In this document: piece after piece, positions 1 through 9,820 of the stretch
Numbering within the stretch: the stretch's first letter is position 1
Layout: each line of letters begins with the position of its first letter
Assembly: GCA_029959365.1 (NCBI GenBank)
Contig: JASCOA010000012.1
Span: 1-46,878 of the forward strand
DNA: 46,878 bases
DNA from: Microbacteriaceae bacterium PS02343
GTDB taxonomy: Bacteria; Actinomycetota; Actinomycetes; Actinomycetales; Microbacteriaceae
Direction: 5' to 3'
The notes under the pieces: generated by a model
Told to the model about the DNA's origin: nothing
What the model saw: the letters and a program-made list of their open reading frames with translations, nothing else
The model's database searches: none
Translations under genes and position numbers: made by a program

Positions 1-185
1 GCGTGGGGGGGGGGGGCGGCGGCCGCTCACCAAGCCGCTCCCCCCACGGGCCCGCCGGCTCCCCGCGGGGGGGCCCTTCGCCGTCCCGTCCGCGCTCGTT
101 CTGGGGGTTCGAGCGCTGCCGGGAGGGCGATCGGATGCGCGCTAGCCTGACGCAGACCCCGCCCCTCCGAGAGGACCGTCTGCGC
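1..185. other. G-rich contig end and upstream region of first gene
   Basis: The first 80 or so bases are dominated by G and C runs, including a 12-base G run near position 5 and a CCCCGCGGGGGGG block near 62-76 that resembles the block at the far end of the window. This looks like low-quality or artefactual assembly sequence. From about 120 on it looks like normal genome. A possible -10 (TAGCCT, 143-148) and a GAGAGGA ribosome binding site (169-175) precede the first gene. An open frame runs in from position 3, but its N-terminal part is low-complexity and is not believed. Confidence 0.6.
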
Positions 186-1469
186 ATGCCGCGTTCGAAT
201 CGACTCCTGCGCGCCGCCGTGCCGGCGCTGCTCATCGCCGTGCTCGCCGGCTGCACCGCGGCTCCCGAGTCCGAGCCGACCCCGGAGCCGACAGCCACTG
301 CGCCCGCCCCCAGCGGCGACGGCGTGCTGCGCATCGGCACGCTGCTGCCGACGACCGGCGGCACGGCCGTGCTCGGTCCAGCGATGGTCGCAGCCGTCGA
401 GATCGCCGTTCGCGAGATCAACGAGGCGGGCGGCGTGAACGGCGCTCCGGTCGAGGTCTTCCACCGCGACAGCGGCGACGCCGGCGAGGAGCGCGTCGAG
501 GCCGCCTTCGGCGAGCTCGTCGAGCGCGGGATCGACGTGGTCGTCGGCCCGAGCTCCTCGGTGCTCGTCGAGCGCGTGCTGCCGCTCGCCGTCGAGGCCG
601 GCATCGCCGTGATCACACCCGGCGCCTCCTACCCGGAGCTGACCGCGCTCGAGGACGACGGGCTGCTGGCTCGCACGATGCCCTCCGCGGGGCTGCAGGG
701 CATCGCGCTCTCGCAGCTGATTCTGCAGGAGCGCGAGCGGCCGGAGGTCGTGCTCGTGCACGCCGGCGACGGCACCGGGGCCGCGATCGACGAGCGGCTC
801 TCGCACGCGCTCGAGGCCGAAGGCGGCACGCTCGCGGCTTCGCTGGAGTTCGACCCCGAGGGCGACGCGACCGCGCTGGCGGCGGAGATCGCCGAGCAGG
901 AGCCGAGCGACGTCGTGCTCGCCACCCGCGGCAACCAGCTCGAGCAGACCGCCGCGCTCTCCCAGGCGCTGATCGCCGAGGGCGTCGACGCGGAGCGGCT
1001 CTGGTTCACCAACGAGAACCTCGCCGACTACGGCCCGCTGGTCGCGGGCGGCGCGCTCGACGGCGCGCACGGCATTCAGCTCGGCGCCCGGCCCGACGAC
1101 GACTTCGTGCAGCGGCTGCAGCAGGCCGATCCGGCGGTGCTCGGCACTGCGCTGGCGCTCGAGACCTACGACGCGGTCGTCCTGGCGGCGCTCGCCGCGA
1201 TCCTCGCCGCGGACGACGGCGGCGCGTCGGTGGCCGCCCTGCTCGCCGACGCCTCCGGTGGCGGCCCCGCGGTCTGCACCTCCGCGGGCGCCTGCATCGC
1301 GGCGCTCGCCGACGAGCAGGACATCGACTACGACGGCCTCTCCGGACCGCTCGACCTCGATGCCTCGGGCGATCCGCGCCGCGGCACCTTCGGCGTGCAC
1401 GTCTACGACGCGGCCGGCGCCCCGCAGCGCACCGAGGACATCGTGCCGGCTTTGGTCTCAGCAGGGTAA
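186..1469 (+). CDS. Branched-chain amino acid-type ABC transporter substrate-binding lipoprotein
   Basis: This 427-residue protein is the extracytoplasmic ligand-binding component of a Liv-type (Peripla_BP_6 fold) ABC importer. The start at 186 is chosen because it gives a clean lipoprotein signal peptide: basic n-region, hydrophobic core, and lipobox L-A-G-C with Cys23 as the lipidated residue. A Pro/Thr/Glu-rich linker follows. The mature domain starts with the family motif G-x-L-x-P-T-T-G-G, and the C-terminal lobe contains a conserved two-Cys segment and a DIDYDGLSGP motif typical of LivJ/LivK relatives. It is a paralogue of the next gene. The matching permeases and ATPases lie on the opposite strand at 3900-7908. 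The ligand is not identifiable from sequence; an upstream ATG at 135 is an alternative but lacks a signal peptide at its N-terminus. Confidence 0.85.
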   Translation: MPRSNRLLRAAVPALLIAVLAGCTAAPESEPTPEPTATAPAPSGDGVLRIGTLLPTTGGTAVLGPAMVAAVEIAVREINEAGGVNGAPVEVFHRDSGDAGEERVEAAFGELVERGIDVVVGPSSSVLVERVLPLAVEAGIAVITPGASYPELTALEDDGLLARTMPSAGLQGIALSQLILQERERPEVVLVHAGDGTGAAIDERLSHALEAEGGTLAASLEFDPEGDATALAAEIAEQEPSDVVLATRGNQLEQTAALSQALIAEGVDAERLWFTNENLADYGPLVAGGALDGAHGIQLGARPDDDFVQRLQQADPAVLGTALALETYDAVVLAALAAILAADDGGASVAALLADASGGGPAVCTSAGACIAALADEQDIDYDGLSGPLDLDASGDPRRGTFGVHVYDAAGAPQRTEDIVPALVSAG

Positions 1470-1513
1470 CGATCGATCCGCGTTACACGGCCGTAACGGC
1501 CGCGTATTGTGAC
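1466..1513. promoter_or_regulatory. Cluster of four GTnAC boxes (possible GlnR-type operator)
   Basis: GTAAC (1466-1470), GTTAC (1482-1486), GTAAC (1493-1497) and GTGAC (1509-1513) occur within 48 bases. The middle pair is GTTAC-N6-GTAAC, the half-site spacing described for the actinobacterial nitrogen regulator GlnR; the other two gaps are 11 bases each. The cluster lies just upstream of and overlapping the -35 of the second binding-protein gene. The boxes are seen in the sequence; assignment to GlnR is inference. Confidence 0.4.
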
Positions 1514-1535
1514 GAGACCTTTCGCGCCCTAGGTT
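1507..1535 (+). promoter_or_regulatory. Sigma-70-like promoter for the second binding protein
   Basis: TTGTGA (1507-1512) and TAGGTT (1530-1535) are separated by exactly 17 bases, a good match to the housekeeping actinobacterial promoter. Transcription would begin near 1542, leaving a leader of about 58 bases with the ribosome binding site AGGAG just before the ATG at 1600. Confidence 0.55.
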
Positions 1536-1599
1536 CAACATCACCAGCGGGGGCAGGCAGAGCCGCCGCCCCCCTTCAGATGAACCAAATAGGAGCACG

Positions 1600-2895
1600 A
1601 TGAGCACCTCCACCAAGGCCCGCTCCCGCAAGGCGATCGTCACCGGTGCCGCATTCCTCGCGGCCGGCGCACTCGTCCTCAGCGGTTGCGCGTCGTCCGG
1701 CGACGAGCCGACCGACGAGGAGACCAAGGAAGCGGTCGTCCCCGGCGACGGCACCACGGCCGACGGCGTGCTGCGCGTCGGCACGATCCTCCCCATCACG
1801 GGCAGCCTCGCCTTCCTCGGCCCGCCCGAGTTCGCGGGCGTCGACCTCGCCGAGCAGGAGATCAACGACTACTTCGGGACCCTCGCCGAGGCTCCGTTCG
1901 AGATCACGGTCGAGCACCGCGACTCGAGCGACGGCGAGACCGACATCGCCTCGCAGTCGGCCTCCGAGCTCGTGGACCTCGACACCGACGTCGTGATCGG
2001 CGCGGCCTCCTCGGGTGTCTCGTTCAGCTTCGTCGACCAGCTCATCGCGGCCGGCGTCGTGCAGATCTCGCCGGCGAACACGTCGCCCGACTTCACCACC
2101 TACGCCGACGGCGACTTCTACTGGCGCACCGCCCCCTCCGACGTGATCCAGGGCGACGCGCTGGCCAACCACATCATCAACAGCGGCGGCACGAGCCTCG
2201 GCATCATCTACGTCAACGACGCCTACGGCGAGGGTCTCGCCAAGTACACCAGCGAGCCCTTCGAGGCCGCGGGCGGCACGGTCGCCGAGTCGGTCGCGTA
2301 CAACCTCAACGAGACCTCGTTCCAGTCGCAGATCGACACCGTGCTCGCCGCGGGCGTCGACTCGATCGCGCTCATCGGCTTCCAGGAGTCGCTGACCATG
2401 CTGCCGATCCTGCTCAACAACGAGAGCATCGACCCGTCCACCGTCTACCTCGTCGACGGCAACCTGTCGAACTTCGGCGACGACATCGACGTGAACGCGG
2501 AGGGGCTCTCGGGCACCCTGCCGGGCAACCCGGCCGCGGGCGACTTCCGCGACCGCCTGCTCGCCATCGACCCGTCGCTGCAGGACTTCAGCTACGCGGC
2601 CGAGTCCTACGACGCCGTCATCCTCTCGGCCCTCGCGGCCCTGCAGGGCGGCGACGACGCCTCGGCGACGGTCAAGGACAACCTGCAGACGGTCTCGGAG
2701 GGCGGCACCAAGTGCACCACCTTCGCCGAGTGCGCCGCGCTCATCGAGGCCGGTGAGGACATCGACTACGACGGTGCCTCCGGCCCCATCGAGTTCGACG
2801 AGAACGGCGACCCGACGCAGGCCATGATCGGCATCTACCGCTACGGCGCCGACAACATGTACACGCTCGAGACCACGGTCGAGGGCTCGCTCTAA
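1600..2895 (+). CDS. Branched-chain amino acid-type ABC transporter substrate-binding lipoprotein (paralogue)
   Basis: This 431-residue protein is the second Liv-type periplasmic-binding-fold lipoprotein. The signal peptide ends in the lipobox V-L-S-G-C, with Cys30 lipidated. The mature part shares with its upstream neighbour the opening motif DGVLRxGTxLPxTG, the HRDS segment and the C-terminal Cys-containing DIDYDGxSGP block, so the two arose by tandem duplication. The ATG at 1600 has a strong AGGAG site. It has its own promoter and a GTnAC cluster, so it may be regulated by nitrogen supply independently of the first copy. It presumably delivers ligand to LivH/LivM encoded at 5594-7908. A strong hairpin follows the stop codon. 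The ligand is unknown. Confidence 0.88.
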   Translation: MSTSTKARSRKAIVTGAAFLAAGALVLSGCASSGDEPTDEETKEAVVPGDGTTADGVLRVGTILPITGSLAFLGPPEFAGVDLAEQEINDYFGTLAEAPFEITVEHRDSSDGETDIASQSASELVDLDTDVVIGAASSGVSFSFVDQLIAAGVVQISPANTSPDFTTYADGDFYWRTAPSDVIQGDALANHIINSGGTSLGIIYVNDAYGEGLAKYTSEPFEAAGGTVAESVAYNLNETSFQSQIDTVLAAGVDSIALIGFQESLTMLPILLNNESIDPSTVYLVDGNLSNFGDDIDVNAEGLSGTLPGNPAAGDFRDRLLAIDPSLQDFSYAAESYDAVILSALAALQGGDDASATVKDNLQTVSEGGTKCTTFAECAALIEAGEDIDYDGASGPIEFDENGDPTQAMIGIYRYGADNMYTLETTVEGSL

Positions 2896-2917
2896 GCAGC
2901 GACCAGCAGTACCGGGA

Positions 2918-2945
2918 CGGGGTCCCGCCTTCGGGCGGGGCCCCG
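2918..2945 (+). terminator. Intrinsic terminator hairpin after the second binding protein
   Basis: A 12-bp stem (2918-2929 with 2934-2945, one G-T pair) closes on a TTCG tetraloop 22 bases after the stop codon. There is no long T tract, as is usual in high-GC actinobacteria. Confidence 0.8.
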
Positions 2946-2998
2946 TTCCGCGTTCCCGCGCAGACCCCCGCAGGCAGCGTGCGAGCGGATGCGGCGCG

Positions 2999-3814
2999 TC
3001 AGCGCCCCCGCAGCCAGTCGGCGATGAGCGCGATGGACGGCGCGAAGGCCGGGTCGTGCGGGCGGTGCAGGAAGGCGTGCGAAGCGCCGAGCGCGACACG
3101 GTGCTCCACCGCCACGCCCGCCGCGGCCAGCTCGTCGGCGAAGGCGGCGCCCGAGGCGCGCATCACGTCACGGTCCGCATCGAGCACGAGGGCGGCCGGG
3201 AAGCCGTCGAGCGGATGCCCGCCCGGGAAGGCGGCGCGCTCCCGCATCCGCTCGCCGGCGTAGTGCCGGTTCATCAGCCCCACCGTCATCGGCGCGTGCA
3301 GCGCCCGACGGAGCCCGCGGCGCCGGATGCTGCGGCGCGCCTCGGGCGAGGCCGCCGGCAGCGCGGCGTGCAGGATCCCGTAGGCGAGCACGGCGCCGGC
3401 CGCGGGCGTGCCGTCGTCGGCGAGGGCCAGGGCCGCCGAGGCGGCCAGGGCGGCCCCGGCGCTCGCGCCGCCGACGACGAGCGGCCCGACGCGCAGCTCG
3501 TGACGTGCGACGGCCCGCACGTCGTCCGCGGGCACGGGGTAGCGCACATCCGGCCCGCTGCCGCCCCTCAGCAGCCGTGAGAGGCGCGAGGACGCGAGCC
3601 GGTAGTCCACGGTGGTCACGGGCGTGCCGAGGGCTGAGAGGGCGAGCGCGACCTCGTGCGACTCGCGTTGGTCGAGGCCGCCCGAGACGAAGGCGCCGCC
3701 GTGCACCCAGAGCAGCCGCGGGCTCGACGCCGCGGCGGGGGAGTAGCGGCGCACCGGCACCGGGCCGTGCGGCCCGCGGACCGCGTGGTCCGTGATCGTC
3801 GAGGAGGGCGTCAT
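2999..3814 (-). CDS. Alpha/beta hydrolase (HSL-like esterase)
   Basis: This 271-residue cytoplasmic hydrolase belongs to the hormone-sensitive-lipase-like esterase family. The oxyanion-hole motif H-G-G lies at residues 38-40, the nucleophile elbow G-A-S-A-G puts Ser118 at the active site, an Asp near 212-214 (L-D-A-D-R-D) and His246 (A-S-H-A-F) complete the triad. Length fits the family. The ATG at 3814 sits six bases after a TACCGT -10 element, so the mRNA is probably leaderless. It lies between the binding proteins and the convergent end of the liv operon and has no clear functional link to them. The natural substrate, probably a short-chain ester, cannot be told from sequence. Confidence 0.8.
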   Translation of the reverse strand: MTPSSTITDHAVRGPHGPVPVRRYSPAAASSPRLLWVHGGAFVSGGLDQRESHEVALALSALGTPVTTVDYRLASSRLSRLLRGGSGPDVRYPVPADDVRAVARHELRVGPLVVGGASAGAALAASAALALADDGTPAAGAVLAYGILHAALPAASPEARRSIRRRGLRRALHAPMTVGLMNRHYAGERMRERAAFPGGHPLDGFPAALVLDADRDVMRASGAAFADELAAAGVAVEHRVALGASHAFLHRPHDPAFAPSIALIADWLRGR

Positions 3815-3820
3815 CCGCTC

Positions 3821-3826
3821 ACGGTA
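3821..3826 (-). promoter_or_regulatory. -10 element TACCGT, leaderless start of the esterase
   Basis: Read on the minus strand, TACCGT is followed by six bases and then ATG, the geometry expected when transcription starts at the start codon. No clear -35 is visible. Confidence 0.4.
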
Positions 3827-3848
3827 GCGACGGCGAGCCGGGGAACGG

Positions 3849-3885
3849 CCGAGGGCCGCCCCGCGGGATGCGGGACGGCCCTCGG
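3849..3885 (-). terminator. Terminator hairpin after the liv operon
   Basis: A perfect 10-bp outer stem (3849-3858 with 3876-3885) and a 5-bp inner stem (3860-3864 with 3870-3874) flank a GGGAT loop. It lies 15 bases beyond the livF stop codon in the direction of transcription. Confidence 0.75.
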
Positions 3886-3899
3886 GCGGATGGACCAGG

Positions 3900-4691
3900 T
3901 CAGGCCTCGGAGGAGTGCTCCTTGGACGCGGCGCGCTCGGCGTCGACGTCCTTCGCGAGCGTGCCGAGGTAGAGCTCGGTGACCTTGGGATCGTTCAGCA
4001 GCTCGCGGCCGGTGCCCGTGTGGGCGTCGCGGCCCTGGTCGAGCACGTAGCCGCGGTCGCAGATCTGCAGGCAGCGACGGGCGTTCTGCTCGACCATCAG
4101 CACCGAGACGCCGGCGCGGTTGATCTGAGCGATCCGCAGGAAGGTCTCGTCCTGGCGCACCGGCGACAGACCGGCGCTGGGCTCGTCGAGCAGCAGCACC
4201 GAGGGGTCCATCATGAGCGCACGGCTCATGGCGACCATCTGGCGCTCGCCGCCCGAGAGCGAGCCCGCCCGCTGCCCGCGCCGCTTCGCCAGCTCGGGGA
4301 AGAGCTGCACGACGAAGTCGAAGCGGTCGGCGAACACCTTGGGGCGCTGGTAGAGCCCCATCTCGAGGTTCTCCTGGATGGTGAGCGTCGGGAACACGTT
4401 GTTGTTCTGCGGCACCATGCCGACGCCCTTGGTCACGAGCTTGTCGGCCTTGAGCGAGGTGATCTCCTCGCCCTGCAGGAAGACGCCGCCGCTGCGGATG
4501 CCGACCTGGCCGAAGATCGCCTTGAGCAGCGTCGACTTGCCGGCGCCGTTCGGGCCGATGATGCCGATCAGCTCGCCCTCGTGCACGTCGACGTTCGCGC
4601 CGTTGAGGATGTTGACGCCGGGCAGGTAGCCGGCGACGAGGTCTTCGGTGCGCAGGACGACCTTGGTCGGCGCGGCGGTGGACTCAGTCAT
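3900..4691 (-). CDS. Branched-chain amino acid-type ABC transporter ATP-binding protein LivF
   Basis: This 263-residue ATPase energises the Liv-type importer at the cytoplasmic face. Walker A is GPNGAGKST, the signature motif is LSGGERQM, and Walker B is VLLLDEPSAG followed by L-S-P, typical of the LivF branch. It is the last gene of the livHMGF operon and overlaps the end of livG by 8 bases, so translation is probably coupled. The C-terminal 20 residues are acidic and beyond the core. A terminator follows at 3849-3885. Assignment to LivF rather than another ATPase rests on length, motif details and operon position. Confidence 0.9.
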   Translation of the reverse strand: MTESTAAPTKVVLRTEDLVAGYLPGVNILNGANVDVHEGELIGIIGPNGAGKSTLLKAIFGQVGIRSGGVFLQGEEITSLKADKLVTKGVGMVPQNNNVFPTLTIQENLEMGLYQRPKVFADRFDFVVQLFPELAKRRGQRAGSLSGGERQMVAMSRALMMDPSVLLLDEPSAGLSPVRQDETFLRIAQINRAGVSVLMVEQNARRCLQICDRGYVLDQGRDAHTGTGRELLNDPKVTELYLGTLAKDVDAERAASKEHSSEA

Positions 4692-5601
4692 CGGCGAGGC
4701 TCGCTTCCTTGGCTTCGACGCGGCGGGCGCGCTCCGCGACGCTCTTCTGCTCGATCATGTCGCCGAGGTCGGTGTCGTGGTGCGCGCCGAGGTAGGCGTC
4801 GATCACGGCCTGGTCGTCCATGACGGTCTCGGGCGGACCCTCGGCCACGACCTTGCCCTCGGCCATCACGATGACCCAGTCGGAGATGTGCCGCACCATG
4901 TGCATGTCGTGCTCGACGAACAGCACCGAGGTGCCGTCGTTCTTGAGCTCCTTGATGTGCCCCAGCAGCGACTGCGTGAGCGCCGGGTTGACGCCGGCCA
5001 TGGGCTCGTCGAGCATGACCAGCTCGGGCTCGCTCATGAGGGCGCGGGCCATCTCGAGCAGCTTGCGCTGGCCGCCCGAGAGCGACGCCGCGTAGTCCTC
5101 GCGCTTGGCGTCGAGCTTGAAGCGGGCCAGCAGGTCGTCGGCGCGGGTGGTGATCTCCTCCTCGCGCGACTTCCAGAGCGGCTTGAACAGGGCGGTGAAG
5201 ACGTTCTCGCCCGGCTGCTTCGTGGCGCCGAGCAGCATGTTCTGCAGCACGGTGAGCCGGCCCAGCGACTTGGTGAGCTGGAAGGTGCGCACCATGCCGC
5301 GCCGCGCGACCTTGAACGCCGGCACGTTGCCGAGGTTCTGGCCGTTGAAGCTCCAGTCGCCCTCGTTCGGCTTGTCGAAGCCGGTGAGCAGGTTGAAGAA
5401 GGTGGTCTTGCCGGCGCCGTTCGGGCCGATCAGCGCGGTGATCTTGCCGCGGGGCACCTCCACGTGGTCGACGTGCACGGCCGTGTTGCCGCCGAAGCGG
5501 CGCACGACGCCGTCGGCGATCACGATCGGGTCGACCTTCTTGCAGCCGGGGCCGACGGGGCCCACGACCAGCGGATGCGTGACGACGGTCGGCTCAGACA
5601 T
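4684..5601 (-). CDS. Branched-chain amino acid-type ABC transporter ATP-binding protein LivG
   Basis: This 305-residue ATPase pairs with LivF. It has Walker A GPNGAGKTT, signature LSGGQRKLLEMARAL and Walker B LVMLDEPMAGVNP, the last typical of LivG. Extra residues at both ends make it somewhat longer than the usual 250-260; the N-terminal 30 residues before the ABC domain are rich in Val, Pro and Gly, and the C-terminal tail is charged. The stop overlaps livF by 8 bases and the start overlaps the end of livM by 8 bases, so all three genes are translationally coupled. Confidence 0.9.
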   Translation of the reverse strand: MSEPTVVTHPLVVGPVGPGCKKVDPIVIADGVVRRFGGNTAVHVDHVEVPRGKITALIGPNGAGKTTFFNLLTGFDKPNEGDWSFNGQNLGNVPAFKVARRGMVRTFQLTKSLGRLTVLQNMLLGATKQPGENVFTALFKPLWKSREEEITTRADDLLARFKLDAKREDYAASLSGGQRKLLEMARALMSEPELVMLDEPMAGVNPALTQSLLGHIKELKNDGTSVLFVEHDMHMVRHISDWVIVMAEGKVVAEGPPETVMDDQAVIDAYLGAHHDTDLGDMIEQKSVAERARRVEAKEASLADD

Positions 5602-6574
5602 TGAACGACAGCTCCTTCTTGTTGCCGAAGATGCCTTGCGGTCTGAAGACCACCAAGAGGATCAGGGCCAGGCCGAGCAGCACGAAGCGGATCTGGCCCG
5701 CCTGGGTCGTGCTGATGAAGGTGATGATGTCGGCGCGCACGAGGCCGCCGATCACGCCCTCGGTGAGCACCAGCAGCACCCAGAAGATCATCGAGCCGAT
5801 GATCGGCCCGAAGACGGTCGCGGCGCCGCCGAGCAGCAGGATCGTCCAGGTGAAGAAGGTGAGCGTGGTGGCGTAGTTCGTGGGCTGGATGGCCCGCGGC
5901 AGGATGAAGATCACGCCGGCGAGCGAGCCGAAGACGCCGCCGAGCACGAGAGCCTGCATCTTGTAGGCGTAGACGTTCTTGCCGAGGCTGCGCACCGCGT
6001 CCTCGTCCTCGCGGATGCCCTTGACGACGCGACCCCACGGGGAGCGCATGAGCAGCCAGACGACGACGGTGGCGATCGCGACGAGGCCCCAGCCCCAGAG
6101 GAACACCCAGAACTCGGCGCGCGAGTAGGTCCACGGGCCGAAGCCGTAGCTGCCGCTCGGCAGGGGGTTCATGGCCTGGAAGCTGCCCGCGAAGGCGCTC
6201 AGGCCGCTCGCACCGCCGGTCACGTCGGACAGTCCGGTCGTCGAGACGATGTAGCGCACGATCTCGGCGGAGGCGATCGTGACGATCGCCAGGTAGTCGG
6301 CCCGCAGCCGCAGGGTCGGGATGCCGAGGATGAGCGCGAAGACCACGCTCGCGACGACCGCCGACAGGAACGCGAGCGGGAACGGGAACCCGAGCGTGAG
6401 GGTGGTGATGCCGAAGGCGTAGGCGCCGATGGCCATGAAGCCGGCCTGGCCGAAGTTCAGCAGACCCGCGTAGCCGAAGTGCACGCCGATGCCGATCGCG
6501 GCGAGCGCGTACGCGGCGGTCGTGGGGCTGAGAGCGACGCCGAGGGCGTTGTTGAGTACGAAGAGGAAGTCCAT
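5594..6574 (-). CDS. Branched-chain amino acid-type ABC transporter permease LivM
   Basis: This 326-residue integral membrane permease carries the BPD_transp_2 pattern: about eight to nine hydrophobic helices, the loop GGASGLSAFAG, and the conserved cytoplasmic coupling segment SPWGRVVKGIREDEDAVRSLG near residues 190-215 with the family's EDE-A motif. The frame is open further upstream, but the ATG at 6574 is preceded by GGAG at good spacing and gives an N-terminus that aligns with LivM. It begins 8 bases after the livH stop. It would form the membrane pore together with LivH. Confidence 0.88.
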   Translation of the reverse strand: MDFLFVLNNALGVALSPTTAAYALAAIGIGVHFGYAGLLNFGQAGFMAIGAYAFGITTLTLGFPFPLAFLSAVVASVVFALILGIPTLRLRADYLAIVTIASAEIVRYIVSTTGLSDVTGGASGLSAFAGSFQAMNPLPSGSYGFGPWTYSRAEFWVFLWGWGLVAIATVVVWLLMRSPWGRVVKGIREDEDAVRSLGKNVYAYKMQALVLGGVFGSLAGVIFILPRAIQPTNYATTLTFFTWTILLLGGAATVFGPIIGSMIFWVLLVLTEGVIGGLVRADIITFISTTQAGQIRFVLLGLALILLVVFRPQGIFGNKKELSFNV

Positions 6575-6582
6575 GGTCGCTC

Positions 6583-7908
6583 CTAGCCGATCCGCTCTCG
6601 GCGGCCCAGGATGCCCTGGGGTCGCAGCAGCAGGATGAGGATGAGGATGATGAGCGCGGTGGCGAAGCGGAGGTCCGCGGGCAGCCACAGCGTCGAGAGC
6701 TCGGTCACGAGGCCGATGATGATGGCGCCGACGAGCGCGCCGAACGCGCTGCCGAGGCCGCCGAGGGTGACCGCGGCGAAGAGCAGCAGCAGGATCTGGA
6801 AGCCCATGATCCAGCTGACCCCGCGGAACACGCCGTAGAGGATGCCCGAGAGGCCGGTCAGCGTCGCACCGAGCACCCACACGATGCGGATGATGCGGTC
6901 GACGTCGATGCCGCTCGCCGCGGCGAGGGCCGCGTTGTCGCTGACGGCGCGGGTCGCCTTGCCGATGCGCGTCTTCGTGAGGAAGAGGGCGACGGCCGCG
7001 AGCACGACGACGCTGATGCCCATGCTGATCAGCGAGGAGGCCTGCAAGTTGGCGGGGCCGATCGGCACGACCTGGTTGAAACCGGTCTGGATGAACTCGG
7101 TGCGGCCACCGAAGATCATGAGGAACACGTAGCGCAGCACGATCGAGAGGCCGATGGTGACGATCATCGCCTGCACCAGGCCGACCCGTCTCCTGCGCAG
7201 CGGTTTGAAGATCGCCGCGTCGTGGAACCAGCCGAAGGCCGCGCTGGCGACGAGCGTCACCGCGATCGCTGCCCAGATCGACCAGCCGAGCACCGCGGTG
7301 AGGAAGAAGGAGATGAGCGCGCCGAAGGTCAGCAGCTCGCCGTGGGCGAAGTTGTTGAGTCCGGTGGTGCCGAAGATCAGCGAGATGCCGATGGCGGCGA
7401 GCGCCAGCATGAGGCCGAAGTTGATGCCGTAGATGAGGCGCGTGAGCACCGTGTCCCAGATCGACGTGCCCTGGATGGTGCTCTCGCCCATCGGGAACAG
7501 CACGTTGGCGTTCGGGGTCGTGTTGAGGTTCGAGGTGCGCATCACGTTGTCCGGGTCGCGCGGCTCCACCCCCTCGGGCAGCGTGTCGACGTCGAGCGTC
7601 GAGGTGTAGCTGCCCTGCGCGGGCACCTGCACCCGCCAGACGCCCTCGTCGTCGGTGGTCGCGACCTCGCTGAAGCCGTCGCCCTCGACGAGGATCTCGG
7701 CGCCCTCGACGGGCTCGTCGCCGTTGGCGATCGTGCCGCCGACGGAGAAGCCGGTCCCCTCGGCGGGAGCGGATGCGGACGGTGCGGGTTCGGCGGTCGC
7801 CGCCGCGGCGGGTGCGACGCCGAGGAGCCCCGCGAAGAGCAGTCCCGCGCCGAGGGCGAGGAGCGCTTGGAGCGGTGGTCTGCGGGGTCGTCGTGAGCGA
7901 GTGAGCAA
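6583..7908 (-). CDS. LivH-type ABC permease with N-terminal signal peptide and extracytoplasmic beta-sandwich domain
   Basis: This permease (441 residues from the proposed start) is unusual for LivH, normally about 290. A signal peptide (LLALGAG...AAAATA) is followed by roughly 100 extracytoplasmic residues resembling a carboxypeptidase-regulatory/Ig-like fold: FSVGGTI, PVEGAEILVEG, TTDDEGVWRVQVP. The permease domain starts at about residue 140, with eight or so helices, NFAHGELLTFGA and the C-terminal LLLRPQGILG shared with LivH. The TTG at 7908 has a perfect CGGAGG six bases upstream; a GTG at 7989 would add 27 residues ahead of the signal peptide without a good ribosome binding site. It is first in the livHMGF operon. 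The extra domain may contact the lipoprotein binding proteins (inference). Confidence 0.85.
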   Translation of the reverse strand: MLTRSRRPRRPPLQALLALGAGLLFAGLLGVAPAAAATAEPAPSASAPAEGTGFSVGGTIANGDEPVEGAEILVEGDGFSEVATTDDEGVWRVQVPAQGSYTSTLDVDTLPEGVEPRDPDNVMRTSNLNTTPNANVLFPMGESTIQGTSIWDTVLTRLIYGINFGLMLALAAIGISLIFGTTGLNNFAHGELLTFGALISFFLTAVLGWSIWAAIAVTLVASAAFGWFHDAAIFKPLRRRRVGLVQAMIVTIGLSIVLRYVFLMIFGGRTEFIQTGFNQVVPIGPANLQASSLISMGISVVVLAAVALFLTKTRIGKATRAVSDNAALAAASGIDVDRIIRIVWVLGATLTGLSGILYGVFRGVSWIMGFQILLLLFAAVTLGGLGSAFGALVGAIIIGLVTELSTLWLPADLRFATALIILILILLLRPQGILGRRERIG

Positions 7909-9725
<1,817 letters not shown>

Positions 9726-9742
9726 GCAGCGCAGAGCGGATC

Positions 9743-9773
9743 GGAGGCGGTCGCCCATCGGGCGGCCGCCTCC
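9743..9773 (+). terminator. Intrinsic terminator hairpin after guaB
   Basis: A 14-bp stem (9743-9756 with 9760-9773, one G-T pair) closes on an ATC loop, 18 bases after the guaB stop. Confidence 0.8.
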
Positions 9774-9808
9774 GTCGTCCCCGGGTCGGGAGCGCCGCCC
9801 GTCGCCGG

Positions 9809-9814
9809 TAGGCT
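9809..9814 (+). promoter_or_regulatory. -10 element TAGGCT, leaderless start of guaB3
   Basis: TAGGCT is followed by six bases and the GTG at 9821, so the transcript most likely begins at the start codon. A weak TCGGGA sits 17 bases upstream in the -35 position. The identical TAGGCT-N6-GTG arrangement precedes purN. Confidence 0.5.
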
Positions 9815-9820
9815 GGTGCG

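Noticed and set aside
3-185. Extension of the first binding protein to the window start
   Set aside because: The extra 61 residues are low-complexity Gly/Pro/Arg from artefactual sequence, and they would bury the lipoprotein signal peptide.
6575-6880. Upstream extension of livM in the open frame
   Set aside because: It overlaps the livH coding region in another frame and has no homology; the ATG at 6574 has a good ribosome binding site.
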